Assembly (NCBI RefSeq): GCF_009184865.1
Contig: NZ_CP045096.1
Coordinates: forward strand, 1,364,001-1,428,000
Origin: Streptomyces phaeolivaceus
Lineage (GTDB): Bacteria; Actinomycetota; Actinomycetes; Streptomycetales; Streptomycetaceae
Length of the DNA: 64,000 bases
Direction of reading: 5' to 3'
How positions within the stretch are numbered: position 1 is the stretch's first letter; each line of letters begins with the position of its first letter. The position numbers were made by a program, and so were the translations under genes. Positions 42,529 to 51,382 of the stretch are shown here, piece after piece. The notes below the pieces were generated by a model that saw nothing but the letters and a program-made list of their open reading frames with translations, ran no database searches and was not told the DNA's origin.

Positions 42529-43344
42529 ATGACCACGATCCTGGTGACGGGTGGCACCGGCGTCCTCGGCCGTCGTGTCACGGAGCGACTGCGGGCGGAC
42601 GGGCACGACGTGCGGGTGCTCAGCCGGCACACACAGCCGTACGCCGTCGATCTCGTCGCGGGCGGGAGCGGGCTGGACGCGGCCGTGGCGGGGGTGGACA
42701 CGGTCGTGCACTGTGCGACCTCGCAGCGCCGGGGCGACGACGAGCGGGCGGCGGGACATCTGATCGCGGCGGCGCGGCGGGCCGGGGTGCGGCATCTGGT
42801 CTACATCTCGATCGTCGGCGTGGACCGGGTGCCGCTCGGCTACTACCGGTCCAAGCTGGCCGTCGAGCGGCTGGTCGAGGGGGCCGGGCTGGGCTGGACG
42901 ATCCTGCGCGCGACCCAGTTCCACGATCTGCTCGTGATGCTCTTCCAGACCCTCGCCAAGCCGCCGGTCATGATGCTCCCCGCCGGGGTGAGCGATCAGC
43001 CGGTCGCCGTCACGGAGGTCGCGGAGCGGCTGGCGGAGCTGGCCGGGGGCGAGCCCGCCGGACGCGTCGAGGATCTGGGCGGCCCCGAGATCCTCACCCT
43101 CAAACAGCTGGCCCACGCCTACCTGGCAGCCACCGGCCGCCGCCGCCCCTGCTGGCCGTCCCCCTCTTCGGCAAGGCGTACCGGGCGTTCAAGGCCGGGC
43201 ACCACCTCACACCGGGGCGCGCCGTGGGGACGGGGACGTTCGGGGAGTACTTGGGGGAGCGGTTCGGGGAGCAGTTCGGCGAGGGACGGGAGAAGGGGAA
43301 GCCGAAGGGAAGAGGGAAGGGCTGAGGGGCGGGGGAAGGGCTGA
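42529..43344 (+). CDS. NmrA-like NAD(P)-binding SDR protein, ECF41 partner (3' end probably frameshifted)
   Basis: 271 residues as read. The Rossmann start is ILVTGGTGVLGRRVTERLRA, with YYRSKLAVERLVEGAGLGWT and ILRATQFHD as in NmrA-like atypical SDRs. After ATGRRRP (near 43150) the frame turns into Arg/Gly/Ser-rich nonsense. In another frame the expected C-terminus continues: LLAVPLFGKAYRAFKAGHHL up to TGA at 43323. One missing C in the run at 43146-43149 explains this. It is either a real mutation or a sequencing error; the catalytic core is intact either way. Likely target of the adjacent sigma factor. Confidence 0.85.
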   Translation: MTTILVTGGTGVLGRRVTERLRADGHDVRVLSRHTQPYAVDLVAGGSGLDAAVAGVDTVVHCATSQRRGDDERAAGHLIAAARRAGVRHLVYISIVGVDRVPLGYYRSKLAVERLVEGAGLGWTILRATQFHDLLVMLFQTLAKPPVMMLPAGVSDQPVAVTEVAERLAELAGGEPAGRVEDLGGPEILTLKQLAHAYLAATGRRRPCWPSPSSARRTGRSRPGTTSHRGAPWGRGRSGSTWGSGSGSSSARDGRRGSRREEGRAEGRGKG

Positions 43345-43354
43345 GGGGCGGGGG
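43317..43354 (+). repeat. 19-bp direct duplication at the end of the SDR gene
   Basis: AAGGGCTGAGGGGCGGGGG occurs twice in tandem (43317-43335 and 43336-43354). The first copy contains the TGA stop of the unshifted-family reading (43323) and the second lies just beyond the other stop. Confidence 0.85.
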
Positions 43355-43474
43355 AAGGGGAGATCGAGAGAACGGTCGGCGGTGTGGGCACCGCCGCGCG
43401 GGCGGACCGGAGCAACTGGCCCGCGTCGGCGCCCACTTCCGCTTCCGCGCCCGCGCCCGCGCCCGCGCCAGGCG

Positions 43475-44926
43475 CTATCGCGTCGGTGGTGCGAACAGTT
43501 CGTCCTGGGCCGATGCCTGGGCCATGAGCAGCGCGCCGCGCAGTACGGCGGCCCCGCCGAGGCCACTGGCCCGGACCTCGGTCGGCAGCGGCGACATGGC
43601 CGCCAGCCGCCGCCCCACCCGTACGGCGAGCGCCTCCCCACCGGCCTGCCCGACCTCACCCCCGAGCACCACACAACCGGGGTCGAGCACGGCGACGACG
43701 GAGGCGGCACCGATGGCCACGCGATCGGCCAGGGCGTCGAGGAAGCGGGCGTAGGGGTCGAGCGAGGGGGTCGGGTCCACCGAGGTGCGAGGGCCGTGCG
43801 GCGACCGGCCCGCGAAGCCCACCGAGGACGACACCTCGCCACCCACCACCCTGCCCGAAGGGCGCACGGAACCGACCGGGACGCCAACGGCCTCGGCGGG
43901 TGACCTCGGAGGGTCCGCCGAGGGGGTCGCGGCCCCAGCCGTACCGCCGTCGGCCTCTACCGAGGGAACCGCGACCTCAGCCGCACGCCCCCCGATCCCC
44001 TCCCCCACCGCAACCGTGTCGTTCGTGGTGAGGTGGGTCGCCGCTGCCCGTACCAGGGTTGCCGCGAGGGGCTCGTTCGGGGTCGGGTTCGCTGTGAGGG
44101 CGTGGGTGGTGGCCAGGGTGGCCACCGCCGCCGCGCCGGCCAGGGAGTGGAAACCGCCGTCGCAGTCGGTGGCCGAGGGGACGGCGGTCGTGCCCGGGAC
44201 CGGGAGAAAGCCGATCTCGCCGGTGCCGCCGGAGGCGCCCCGGCGGAGGTGGCCGTCCAGGACGACGGCGGCGCCGGTGCCGAGGCCGAGCCAGAGGAGG
44301 ACGAAGGTGTCGCGGTCGCGGGCGGCGCCGTCCCGCTGTTCGGCCAGCGCGGCGAGGTTGGTCTCGTTCTCGACGAGGACGCGGGCGGGGAGCCGTTCAC
44401 CGAGGGCGGCGACCAGACGGCGGTGCCACTCGGGGAAGCCGCTGGAGTCCCGGAGTTCGCCCGTGGCCGGGTCGATCAGACCGGGCGCGCCGATCGCCAC
44501 CGTGTGCAGCCGGTCGGCGCCCGCCTCCTTCGCGGCCCGTTCCACCAGGGTGACCGCCTGCTCCGCCGCCGGTCCCGTGCCGGTGTCGTCCGCGATCGGG
44601 ACGGACGCCCGCGCCAGTTCCGTACCGAGCAGGTCGGCGACGACGACCGTGACGCCCTCGGTGCGCACATCGAGCGCGGCGAGGTGCGCGCGGTCCGCGA
44701 CGATGCCGTAGAGGCGGGCGTTGGGCCCGCGCCGCTGCTCCCCCGACTCCCCCACGACCTCGATCAGCCCGGCGGCCGTGAGGCGCTCCACGAGGTCGGC
44801 GACGGTCGGCCGGGACAGACCGGTGAGCTGCTTCAACCGCCCGGCCGTCAGGGGCCCTTCCTGCTGCAGCAGCCGCAGGGCGAGCCGGTCGTTGATGGCT
44901 CGGGCGGTGCTGGGTGATGCGGGCAT
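43475..44926 (-). CDS. rokL6: ROK-family transcriptional regulator, RokL6-like
   Basis: 483 residues. N-terminal MarR-type winged helix at about 10-70 (LALRLLQQEGPLTAGRLKQLTGLSRPTVADLVERL), then a ROK domain with FVLLWLGLGTGAAVVLDGHL and TGEIGFLPV. The zinc/kinase motif CxCGxxGCxE is missing, so it is a regulator and not a sugar kinase. Residues about 298-390 are a low-complexity Ala/Gly/Pro/Ser-rich insert not expected in ROK proteins. The divergent MFS gene, and the operator that matches the RokL6 site C/TATCAGG-N7-CCTGATAG/A known from S. coelicolor, identify it. RokL6 controls an exporter linked to glucosamine toxicity. Confidence 0.85.
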   Translation of the reverse strand: MPASPSTARAINDRLALRLLQQEGPLTAGRLKQLTGLSRPTVADLVERLTAAGLIEVVGESGEQRRGPNARLYGIVADRAHLAALDVRTEGVTVVVADLLGTELARASVPIADDTGTGPAAEQAVTLVERAAKEAGADRLHTVAIGAPGLIDPATGELRDSSGFPEWHRRLVAALGERLPARVLVENETNLAALAEQRDGAARDRDTFVLLWLGLGTGAAVVLDGHLRRGASGGTGEIGFLPVPGTTAVPSATDCDGGFHSLAGAAAVATLATTHALTANPTPNEPLAATLVRAAATHLTTNDTVAVGEGIGGRAAEVAVPSVEADGGTAGAATPSADPPRSPAEAVGVPVGSVRPSGRVVGGEVSSSVGFAGRSPHGPRTSVDPTPSLDPYARFLDALADRVAIGAASVVAVLDPGCVVLGGEVGQAGGEALAVRVGRRLAAMSPLPTEVRASGLGGAAVLRGALLMAQASAQDELFAPPTR

Positions 44927-44990
44927 GCCGGGATCCTCCCAGATCTGCGGCGCCGTACGGCCGTTGGCCCTCGGGCGCGGGCTCCCTATC

Positions 44991-45011
44991 TATCAGGCAG
45001 GGTTCCTGATA
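44991..45011. promoter_or_regulatory. RokL6-type operator
   Basis: TATCAGG (44991-44997), a 7-bp spacer and CCTGATA (45005-45011) form a perfect inverted repeat between the divergent regulator (start 44926) and MFS gene (start 45179). It fits the described RokL6 consensus. Confidence 0.85.
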
Positions 45012-45086
45012 ATTTACGGCAGCGCGAGGGAGGCGGGATCCCGGACGGTGCCGGACCCGCGACGCGGCAAGGGATTCAAGGAACAG

Positions 45087-45166
45087 GGAACTCAGGAACT
45101 TAGGAACTCAGGGACTCAGGGACTCGGGGACTCAGGGACTCGGGGACTCAGGGACTCGGGGACTCA
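45087..45166 (+). repeat. Ten 8-bp tandem repeats in front of the MFS gene
   Basis: GGGACTCA/GGGACTCG-type units (the first three read GGAACTCA, GGAACTTA, GGAACTCA) are repeated ten times; the last six form three 16-bp pairs. The array ends 12 bp before the ATG at 45179 and directly abuts the ribosome binding region GGAGGCGGAGA. A change in copy number would alter the 5' untranslated region. Confidence 0.95.
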
Positions 45167-45178
45167 GGGAGGCGGAGA

Positions 45179-46390
45179 ATGAGCACGGTGGTCTACGAGC
45201 AGCGCGAGGTGAGGCGGGCGCGGTACGCCGTGGCGGCCGTGTTCGCGGTGCACGGCGCCGTCACCGGCTCGTTCGCGACCCGCGTGCCGTGGATCTCCGA
45301 CCATGCCGGGGTCAGCGCGGGCCAACTGGGCCTCGCCCTCGCCTTCCCGGCGATCGGCGCGTCCCTGGCGATGCCGCTCGCGGGCCGGATCAGTCACCGC
45401 TTCGGCGCCCGCACCGCGCTGCGCGGACTGCTGTCGCTGTGGACGCTCGCGCTGATCCTGCCGTCCCTCGCGCCGAACCTCTGGACGCTCTGCCTGGCCC
45501 TGTTCGTGTACGGCGCCTCGGCGGGCATGGCGGACGTCGCGATGAACGCGCTCGGCGTCGAGGTCGAGAACCGCCTCGGCAAGTCGATCATGTCGGGCCT
45601 GCACGGGATGTGGAGCGCGGGCGCGCTCGTCGGCTCGGCGGCCGGCACCCTCGCCGCCCATCTCGGCTCGGACGCCCGGCTGCACCACGCGCTCGCGGCG
45701 GCCACGCTCACCGCACTCGGTCTGATCGCCTGCCGGTGGGTGCTGGATCTGCGGGCCACCGAGGACGAGGAGCCGCCGCCCCGGTTCGCGCTGCCGCCGA
45801 AGTCGGCGCTGCTGATCGGCGCGGTCGGGTTCTGCGCGGTGTTCGCGGAGGGGGCGGCGCTGGACTGGTCGGCGGTCTATCTGCGGGACCAGTTGGAGAC
45901 CTCGGCCGGGCTCGCGGCGGCGTGCACCACCGGTTTCATGCTGACCATGGCGGTGGCCCGGCTCGCGGGCGACGCGGTGGTCAACCGCTTCGGCTCGGTC
46001 CGTACCGTGCGGGCGAGCGGGGTCCTGGCCGCGATCGGCGGGGTCCTCATCGTCACCGCGGACCAGCCGGCGGTCGCGATGGGCGGCTTCGCCCTGATGG
46101 GCCTCGGTATCGCGGTCGTCGTCCCGCTCTGCTTCGCCGCCGCCGGCCGCAGCGGACCGAACCCCAGCCAGGCCATCGCGGGCGTCGCGACCATCACCTA
46201 CACCTCGGGGCTGGTCGCGCCGAGCGCGATCGGCGGTCTGGCGCAACTGACCAGCCTGGTCGTGTCGTTCGGCCTGGTGACCGTGCTGGCATGCGGTCTG
46301 GTCGCCTTCGCGGGCGTGCTGCGCACCAGCGACCGGGACCGCCCCCGGGTGACCCGGACGGACATCCCGCTCCCCGACCCGAAGCCCTGA
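45179..46390 (+). CDS. MFS transporter (RokL6-controlled exporter)
   Basis: 403 residues, 12 membrane helices. GRISHRFGARTALR is the loop 2-3 motif; FVYGASAGMADVAMNALGVE and GLHGMWSAGALVGSAAG are typical of the MFS subgroup related to sugar/FucP-like and YbjJ-type transporters. In S. coelicolor the counterpart of this gene is repressed by RokL6 and its export activity affects sensitivity to glucosamine. ATG with GGAGG 8-12 bp upstream, directly after the tandem array. Convergent with the GH6 gene. Confidence 0.88.
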   Translation: MSTVVYEQREVRRARYAVAAVFAVHGAVTGSFATRVPWISDHAGVSAGQLGLALAFPAIGASLAMPLAGRISHRFGARTALRGLLSLWTLALILPSLAPNLWTLCLALFVYGASAGMADVAMNALGVEVENRLGKSIMSGLHGMWSAGALVGSAAGTLAAHLGSDARLHHALAAATLTALGLIACRWVLDLRATEDEEPPPRFALPPKSALLIGAVGFCAVFAEGAALDWSAVYLRDQLETSAGLAAACTTGFMLTMAVARLAGDAVVNRFGSVRTVRASGVLAAIGGVLIVTADQPAVAMGGFALMGLGIAVVVPLCFAAAGRSGPNPSQAIAGVATITYTSGLVAPSAIGGLAQLTSLVVSFGLVTVLACGLVAFAGVLRTSDRDRPRVTRTDIPLPDPKP

Positions 46391-46468
46391 CCCGGCCTGA
46401 CCCGGCTCAATCCGGCCTGGCCCGACCTGATCTGGACGGGCCCGGCCGGTCCGCCCGATGTGCGCCTC

Positions 46469-47731
46469 TCACCCCCGCGCCAGCTCGTACGCGTACCCCG
46501 GTGAGAACGCCCCCGCCCTCCCCCGGCATCCGTCGGACTCGCCGGGCAGTTTCACCCACAGGTAGGCGTCGATGCGGGACTCGCCGGTGCCGAGGGTCGG
46601 TGACCGGCCGAGGCCCCGGCCCGCGGGGTCGCACCACTCGCCGTCGGCGGGGGCGCCGTTGCCGTTGCGGCTGGTGTCGATGACGGCGCCGAGGCCCGCG
46701 GGGCCGCCGAGGGCGTCGAGGACCCGGCGGCCGTAGGCGATCTCGGCCTCCGTGCGGTTGAAGTTGGACACATTGCTGAAGACGCCGTCGGAGCCGGCGG
46801 GCGAGGCCGCGCCCGCCCGGCGGAGCAACGCGGCCTGCTTGGCGGGCGGGTTCCATGCCGAGTGCCCTGCGTCGTAGTAGACGCGGGCGTTCGGGTTGGC
46901 CGCCTTGATGACGCGGCCCGCGCGGGCGAGCGAGGCGAAGCGGTCGGCGCGGGTGCCGGCCGGCAGACAGTCCGACTGGGCGATCGCGTCCGGTTCCAGG
47001 ATCACGAGGGCGTCGTCCGGGCCGAGCCCGGCGGCGAACGCGTCGATCCAGGCGTCGTACGCGTCCAGGCTCGGTGCCCCGCCCTGTGAGGCCCCTCCGC
47101 AGTCCCGGTCGGGGATCGCGTACGCCACGAGGACCGGCACCTGCCCCCGTGCGGCGCCCCCGGAGGCGACGGCCGCGACCCGGGAGGTGACGGTCGCCGG
47201 GTCGGGGTCGGTGAACCAGACGGCGGCCGGGCGGTCCGCGATGCCGGTCTCGATGGCGGTGCCGCGCGGGTCGTCCGGATGGTCGCGGACCCAGTCGAGG
47301 ACCTGGGACTCCGGGTGGCGGTACAGCTCGCCGGGGCCTGACCCGGCCCCCGGTGCCGTCCGCCGCTCGGTCCGCTCCGCCGAGGGCTTCACCCCGGCCG
47401 TCCCGGAGGATGCGAACGGCTTCGAGGGCAAAGGCCGGACGGCCGCGCGGGAGGGCGGGACCTGGGCCGGCCCCGTCCGCTCGGCCGGTTCGGTCGGCCG
47501 GGACGGCCGGGACGGTTCGGACGGGAGTCCCGCCGAGCGGCTGGTCAGCGGCCGTGCCTGGTCCGCGGGGCCTCTCTCCCCGCCCATCGCGGCGACCATC
47601 CCGGTGACGGTTCCGACGACGGCCACGACCGACGCCGCCGCCACCATGGCGCCGCGCCGTGCCGCCCGCCTGCGCTCGGCCCGGCGTGCGGCCCGGCGTG
47701 TGCCCGGACGCTGGGCGCGTAAGCCTGACAC
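46469..47731 (-). CDS. Glycoside hydrolase family 6 (cellulase-like)
   Basis: 420 residues. A basic N-terminus (RRAARRAERRRAARRG) followed by a hydrophobic stretch (AMVAAASVVAVVGTVTGMVA) makes a signal peptide or anchor. Then comes a Pro/Ser/Thr-rich linker of about 85 residues and the GH6 domain from residue 135. Catalytic aspartates are in PVLVAYAIPDRDCGG and VILEPDAIAQ, and YYDAGHSAW, GVFSNVSNFNRT and IDTSRNGNG are family blocks. It cleaves beta-1,4-glucan, possibly at the cell surface during growth rather than for cellulose use. GTG start at 47731. No cellulose-binding domain. Confidence 0.94.
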   Translation of the reverse strand: MSGLRAQRPGTRRAARRAERRRAARRGAMVAAASVVAVVGTVTGMVAAMGGERGPADQARPLTSRSAGLPSEPSRPSRPTEPAERTGPAQVPPSRAAVRPLPSKPFASSGTAGVKPSAERTERRTAPGAGSGPGELYRHPESQVLDWVRDHPDDPRGTAIETGIADRPAAVWFTDPDPATVTSRVAAVASGGAARGQVPVLVAYAIPDRDCGGASQGGAPSLDAYDAWIDAFAAGLGPDDALVILEPDAIAQSDCLPAGTRADRFASLARAGRVIKAANPNARVYYDAGHSAWNPPAKQAALLRRAGAASPAGSDGVFSNVSNFNRTEAEIAYGRRVLDALGGPAGLGAVIDTSRNGNGAPADGEWCDPAGRGLGRSPTLGTGESRIDAYLWVKLPGESDGCRGRAGAFSPGYAYELARG

Positions 47732-47867
47732 GTGGTGCTCCCCCCTGCTCCCCGGGCCGCGCTCCGTCGGCTTCCGGTATTTCCCGCCGAGCCTTCGTTA
47801 CCCCGTTCCGGGGACGCGTCGGGCACGGCGGCACCGGTGTCAGCGTAGGACTGGGACCCTGCCCCCT

Positions 47868-48563
47868 ATGGCGCAGTTGGAGCACTTCACCCATTCCGTG
47901 GACTCGTCCGCGAAGTCAGTAGACACAGTCGTCTCCCGTATGCGCGCCGTCGACGCGGTCCTGCCGGAGCGGGACGGGATCGCCGTCTTCAACCGGGTCT
48001 ACCGGACCGTCACGGAGGACATCGACCGGCGCCTGGACGCCGGTCGCTTCCCTGACGCCGAGGCGGCGATCACTCTGGACGTGCTGTTCGCCGAACGGTA
48101 TCTGCGGGTCGCCGAGGGCGGTGGCGCGCCGGCCTGCTGGCGACCGCTGCTGCAGTTCCGACGCCATCCGGGCGTACGGCCGTTGCAGTTCGCCCTCTGC
48201 GGCATCAATGCGCACATCGGGCACGATCTCGCGCTGGCCGTCGTGGACACCTGTCGTACGCTCGGCTGCGAACCGCCCGATCTGGAGGACGAGTTCGAGC
48301 AGGTGGGCGATGTGCTCGTCGCTCTGGAGGAACGTATCCGCGAGGAGTTGATGCCGGGTCCCGATCTCCTCCAGATCGCCGATCCGCTGACGCATCTGCT
48401 CAGCGCGTGGAGCCTGGAACGCGCCCGTGAGGCCACCTGGTCGTCCGCCCGCGCGCTGTGGGCGCTGCGTGGACTCCCGGGCCTCGCCGAGGAGTTCGCG
48501 CGCCATCTGGACGCGGCGGTGGGCCTGACGGGCCGCATGCTGCTGACACCCCTGCCCGGCTGA
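47868..48563 (+). CDS. DUF5995 family protein
   Basis: 231 residues, soluble and mainly helical. The segment PLQFALCGINAHIGHDLALA with the conserved Asn/His/Asp residues suggests a metal or ligand site; FERYL-like and EERIREELMPGPDLLQ helices follow. Members of DUF5995 have no known function. The ATG at 47868 follows closely on a TAGGACTGGG-rich stretch and the transcript may have a short leader. Divergent from the GH6 gene, 136 bp apart. Confidence 0.8.
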   Translation: MAQLEHFTHSVDSSAKSVDTVVSRMRAVDAVLPERDGIAVFNRVYRTVTEDIDRRLDAGRFPDAEAAITLDVLFAERYLRVAEGGGAPACWRPLLQFRRHPGVRPLQFALCGINAHIGHDLALAVVDTCRTLGCEPPDLEDEFEQVGDVLVALEERIREELMPGPDLLQIADPLTHLLSAWSLERAREATWSSARALWALRGLPGLAEEFARHLDAAVGLTGRMLLTPLPG

Positions 48564-48615
48564 CACCTCTATGGCTGACACCCCTCCGGCTGAGCCGCCT
48601 GCCGCACTCCCGTGT

Positions 48616-48630
48616 GAACGTAATACGTTC
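48616..48630. promoter_or_regulatory. Perfect palindrome upstream of the LLM oxidoreductase gene
   Basis: GAACGTA-A-TACGTTC is a 15-bp perfect palindrome 36 bp before the ATG at 48666. It is probably a repressor operator. The half sites GAAC...GTTC resemble a LexA box but with the wrong spacing (7 instead of 4). Confidence 0.6.
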
Positions 48631-48665
48631 GACTTGAGAAGATCTCTCGCAGAGGAGCACACGGC

Positions 48666-49592
48666 ATGGTGTTACGGCTCGGGCTCGCCCTTCCCCAGAT
48701 GCGGCAGTACGACATCGGAAAGGACGTGCCCGACGTGGCGCGTACGGCCGAGAACATCGGCTACGACAGTCTGTGGGTCTTCGAACGGGCCCTGTTCCCG
48801 GAGCCGCCGTCGCAGGGTCTGTACGGCCTGGAGGGGCTGCCCTGGCCGGACCACTACCGGCATGTGGCCGAGCCGCTCGTCACGCTCACCCTGGCCGCGG
48901 CGGTCACCTCACGGGCCCGGCTCGGCACCAGCCTGATCGCCCCGCTGCATGTGCCGTTCCAACTCGCCAAGTCCCTGGCCTCGTTGGACGCGGCGAGCGG
49001 CGGCCGGGTGGTCGCGGGCCTCGGCACGGGCTGGTCTCTCGACGAGTACGCCGCGGCGGCCGTCCGGCCCTTCGAGGAGCGCGGCCAGGTGCTGGAGGAG
49101 CTGATCGGGGTGTGCCGTGCGGTCTGGGGCCCGGACCCGGTGTCGTACGACGGCAGGCTCACGAAGATCACGTCTGCCGTGGTGGGTCCCAAGCCCCGCC
49201 GCCCGATCCCCATCCTGCTGTCGGGCAGTACCGCGCGGGCCCGGCGCCGGCTCGTCGACCATGCCGACGGCTGGCTGCCGGTGGGCCTGGGTGTCGACGA
49301 ACTGGCGACCCAGTGGCGCCAGTTGCGGGCCCTGGCCGCCGAGCGCCGCCACATCAGACCGCTCCGCTCGGTCCTGCGGATCAACGTCCAGTACCGGTCC
49401 AAGGCCTACGAGGGCGCCGACCGCCATCCCTTCCAGGGCAACGCGGACCAGCTCACCGAGGACCTCGCCGCGCATGCCGCGATCGGTCTCGACGAGATCT
49501 TCCTCGACCTCCAGTACGGCCTGCGGGACGCCGAGGAACTCAAGGACGTGGCCGCCGAGGTGTACGCCTCGGCACGGGCGGCCGGGGTCTAG
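48666..49592 (+). CDS. LLM-class (F420-dependent) oxidoreductase
   Basis: 308 residues, luciferase-like TIM barrel. LGLALPQMRQYDIGKDVPDV, ENIGYDSLWVFER, GTSLIAPLHVPFQLAKSLAS, LDAASGGRVVAGLGTGWSLD and the C-terminal GLDEIFLDLQ are typical of the actinobacterial F420-dependent branch. It probably reduces or oxidises an unknown substrate with F420. AGAGGAG precedes the ATG. Single gene with its own palindromic operator; convergent with the amine oxidase gene. Confidence 0.92.
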   Translation: MVLRLGLALPQMRQYDIGKDVPDVARTAENIGYDSLWVFERALFPEPPSQGLYGLEGLPWPDHYRHVAEPLVTLTLAAAVTSRARLGTSLIAPLHVPFQLAKSLASLDAASGGRVVAGLGTGWSLDEYAAAAVRPFEERGQVLEELIGVCRAVWGPDPVSYDGRLTKITSAVVGPKPRRPIPILLSGSTARARRRLVDHADGWLPVGLGVDELATQWRQLRALAAERRHIRPLRSVLRINVQYRSKAYEGADRHPFQGNADQLTEDLAAHAAIGLDEIFLDLQYGLRDAEELKDVAAEVYASARAAGV

Positions 49593-49608
49593 ACCGCCCG
49601 AACTCGCC

Positions 49609-51321
49609 CTAGTCCTCCGGGAGTTCCACCGGCGCGATCTCGTCGTAGACGTCCCCGGGCCCGGGGTTGGTCGCGTCGGTGGTGCCGCCGAAGTGGTGCA
49701 TGACGCCCCAGACCGCGTTGAGCGCGGTCTGGATCGCGCCCTCGGCCCAGCCGGCCGTCCAGGAGATGTCGTCGCCGGCGAGGAAGATGCCCCGCTTGTC
49801 CTCGGGCAGCCGGTCCTGCATGAAGTGGGTGAACAGGCGCCGCTGGTAGCGGTAGTGGCCGGGCAGGTTCGCCTTGAACGCGCCCATGAAGTAGGGCTCG
49901 TTCTCCCAGGAGACGGTCACCGGGTCGCCGATGACATGGCTGCGGATGTCGACGTTCGGGTAGATCTCGCCGAGCGACTTCAGCATGACCTCCAGCCGCT
50001 CGTTCGCGGACAGCGGCAGCCACTTCAGGCTGTCGTCGCACCAGGTGTAGGAGAGGCAGATGACAGCGGGCTTGTCCGGCCCGTCGTCGAGGAGGTAAGT
50101 CCCGCGCGTCATCCGGTCGGTGAGCGTCATCGACATCACGTCACGGCCGGTCGGATTTCCCCTGTCGTCGACGGCCTTGTCCAGCCAGAACGGCCGGTCC
50201 ACGGGCACGAAGAGCTTGCTGGACTCCATGTAGTGGGTGCGCTCGATGGCGGTCCAGTGGTCGATCGGGAAGAGCGAGTCGTCGCAGGCGATCTTCGACA
50301 GCAGCATCCAGGACTGGGCGGTGAAGATCGCCACCTGATAGGTGCGGATGTCGCCGTCCGCGTCCGTCACGGTGATCCGGTTGCCGGCCGTCCGGTGCAG
50401 CCGGGTCACGGCGGGCCGCGGCTCGCCCTCGTCGTGCAGGGACTTCAGGGACGTCCCGTACGACCAGTGCGTGATCTTCTCCGGCTCGCGCTCCCAGAGC
50501 CGCAGCGGGAGCTGCTGGCTGCCGCCGACGATGCCCCGGTGGTGGTCGTCGGCCTCGGTGTGGACGACGCGCAGGATCTCCAGGATGGAGTTGGGGAAGT
50601 CGGTGTCCCAGCCGCCGGTGCCGAAGCCGACCTGGCCGAAGATCTCACGGTGCCGGAAGGACTTGAAGGCCTCGGAGTCGCAGAGGAAGCCGTAGAAGGT
50701 CTGGTTGTCCAGCCGCTCGACGAGCTTCGCCCAGATCTCCCGGATGCGCGGCACGTCCCGCTCACGCAGCGCCCGGTTCATGTCGGAGAAGTCGGCGCCC
50801 TCTTCGAGACAGGCGTTCCAGGCGGCGGCGACATCCCGGTACACCTGGGGCAGGTCGTCGATCGTCTCGGCGTAGTGGGACTCGCCCTTGAGGTCGACGA
50901 CGGTCGAGGGCGTGGTCTCCGCGAGGGGGTTGGGGAAGGGCCGGGTCTCCAGACCCGCCAGGTCGATGTAGTGCTGAAGGGCCGTGGAGGACGGCGGGAA
51001 GCGCATCGCGCCCATCTCGGCGGTGAGCGACGGGTCGCACCCCTCGAACCCCACGGTCCGCAGCCGCCCGCCGATCCGGTCGGCCTCGTACACGACCGGC
51101 TTGAGCCCCATCTTCATCAGCTCGTACGCGGCCACGATGCCCGACAGCCCGCCGCCGATGACCGCGACCTCGGTGCCGTGCTCGGTGGCCGGGATCTGGC
51201 CGAGCCCGGCCGGGTGGGCCAGGAAGTCGTCGTACGCGTACGGGAAGTCCGGGCCGAACATGGTGATCGGCGGCTGCTGCTCGTCTGCGTGCTCGATGGC
51301 GTTGGGCACGGTGGACGTCAT
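49609..51321 (-). CDS. Flavin monoamine oxidase / tryptophan 2-monooxygenase-like enzyme
   Basis: 570 residues. The FAD-binding GxGxxG motif is in VAVIGGGLSGIVAAYELMKM (residues about 52-71), followed by GGRLRT and EMGAMRFPPSS. The C-terminal FAD contact is GIFLAGDDISWTAGWAEGAI. Length and sequence fit the L-amino-acid oxidase / tryptophan 2-monooxygenase (IaaM) branch, which oxidises an L-amino acid to its amide (for example Trp to indole-3-acetamide) or to the keto acid. It lies 61 bp downstream of a nitrilase-family amidase, which could convert that amide to the acid. Both are minus strand and probably cotranscribed. Confidence 0.9.
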   Translation of the reverse strand: MTSTVPNAIEHADEQQPPITMFGPDFPYAYDDFLAHPAGLGQIPATEHGTEVAVIGGGLSGIVAAYELMKMGLKPVVYEADRIGGRLRTVGFEGCDPSLTAEMGAMRFPPSSTALQHYIDLAGLETRPFPNPLAETTPSTVVDLKGESHYAETIDDLPQVYRDVAAAWNACLEEGADFSDMNRALRERDVPRIREIWAKLVERLDNQTFYGFLCDSEAFKSFRHREIFGQVGFGTGGWDTDFPNSILEILRVVHTEADDHHRGIVGGSQQLPLRLWEREPEKITHWSYGTSLKSLHDEGEPRPAVTRLHRTAGNRITVTDADGDIRTYQVAIFTAQSWMLLSKIACDDSLFPIDHWTAIERTHYMESSKLFVPVDRPFWLDKAVDDRGNPTGRDVMSMTLTDRMTRGTYLLDDGPDKPAVICLSYTWCDDSLKWLPLSANERLEVMLKSLGEIYPNVDIRSHVIGDPVTVSWENEPYFMGAFKANLPGHYRYQRRLFTHFMQDRLPEDKRGIFLAGDDISWTAGWAEGAIQTALNAVWGVMHHFGGTTDATNPGPGDVYDEIAPVELPED

Positions 51322-51382
51322 GGGGTACGGACTCCTTGCGACAAGAAAGGTGAACTGCGGGGTGGGGGTGGGGTGTTGGACC

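Noticed and set aside
43438..43474. CGCGCC-type hexanucleotide run as a functional repeat
   Set aside because: Four or so units in a very GC-rich gap; too short and simple to claim more than slippage.
48616..48630. LexA (SOS) box before the LLM gene
   Set aside because: The half sites GAAC and GTTC are present but separated by 7 bases rather than 4.
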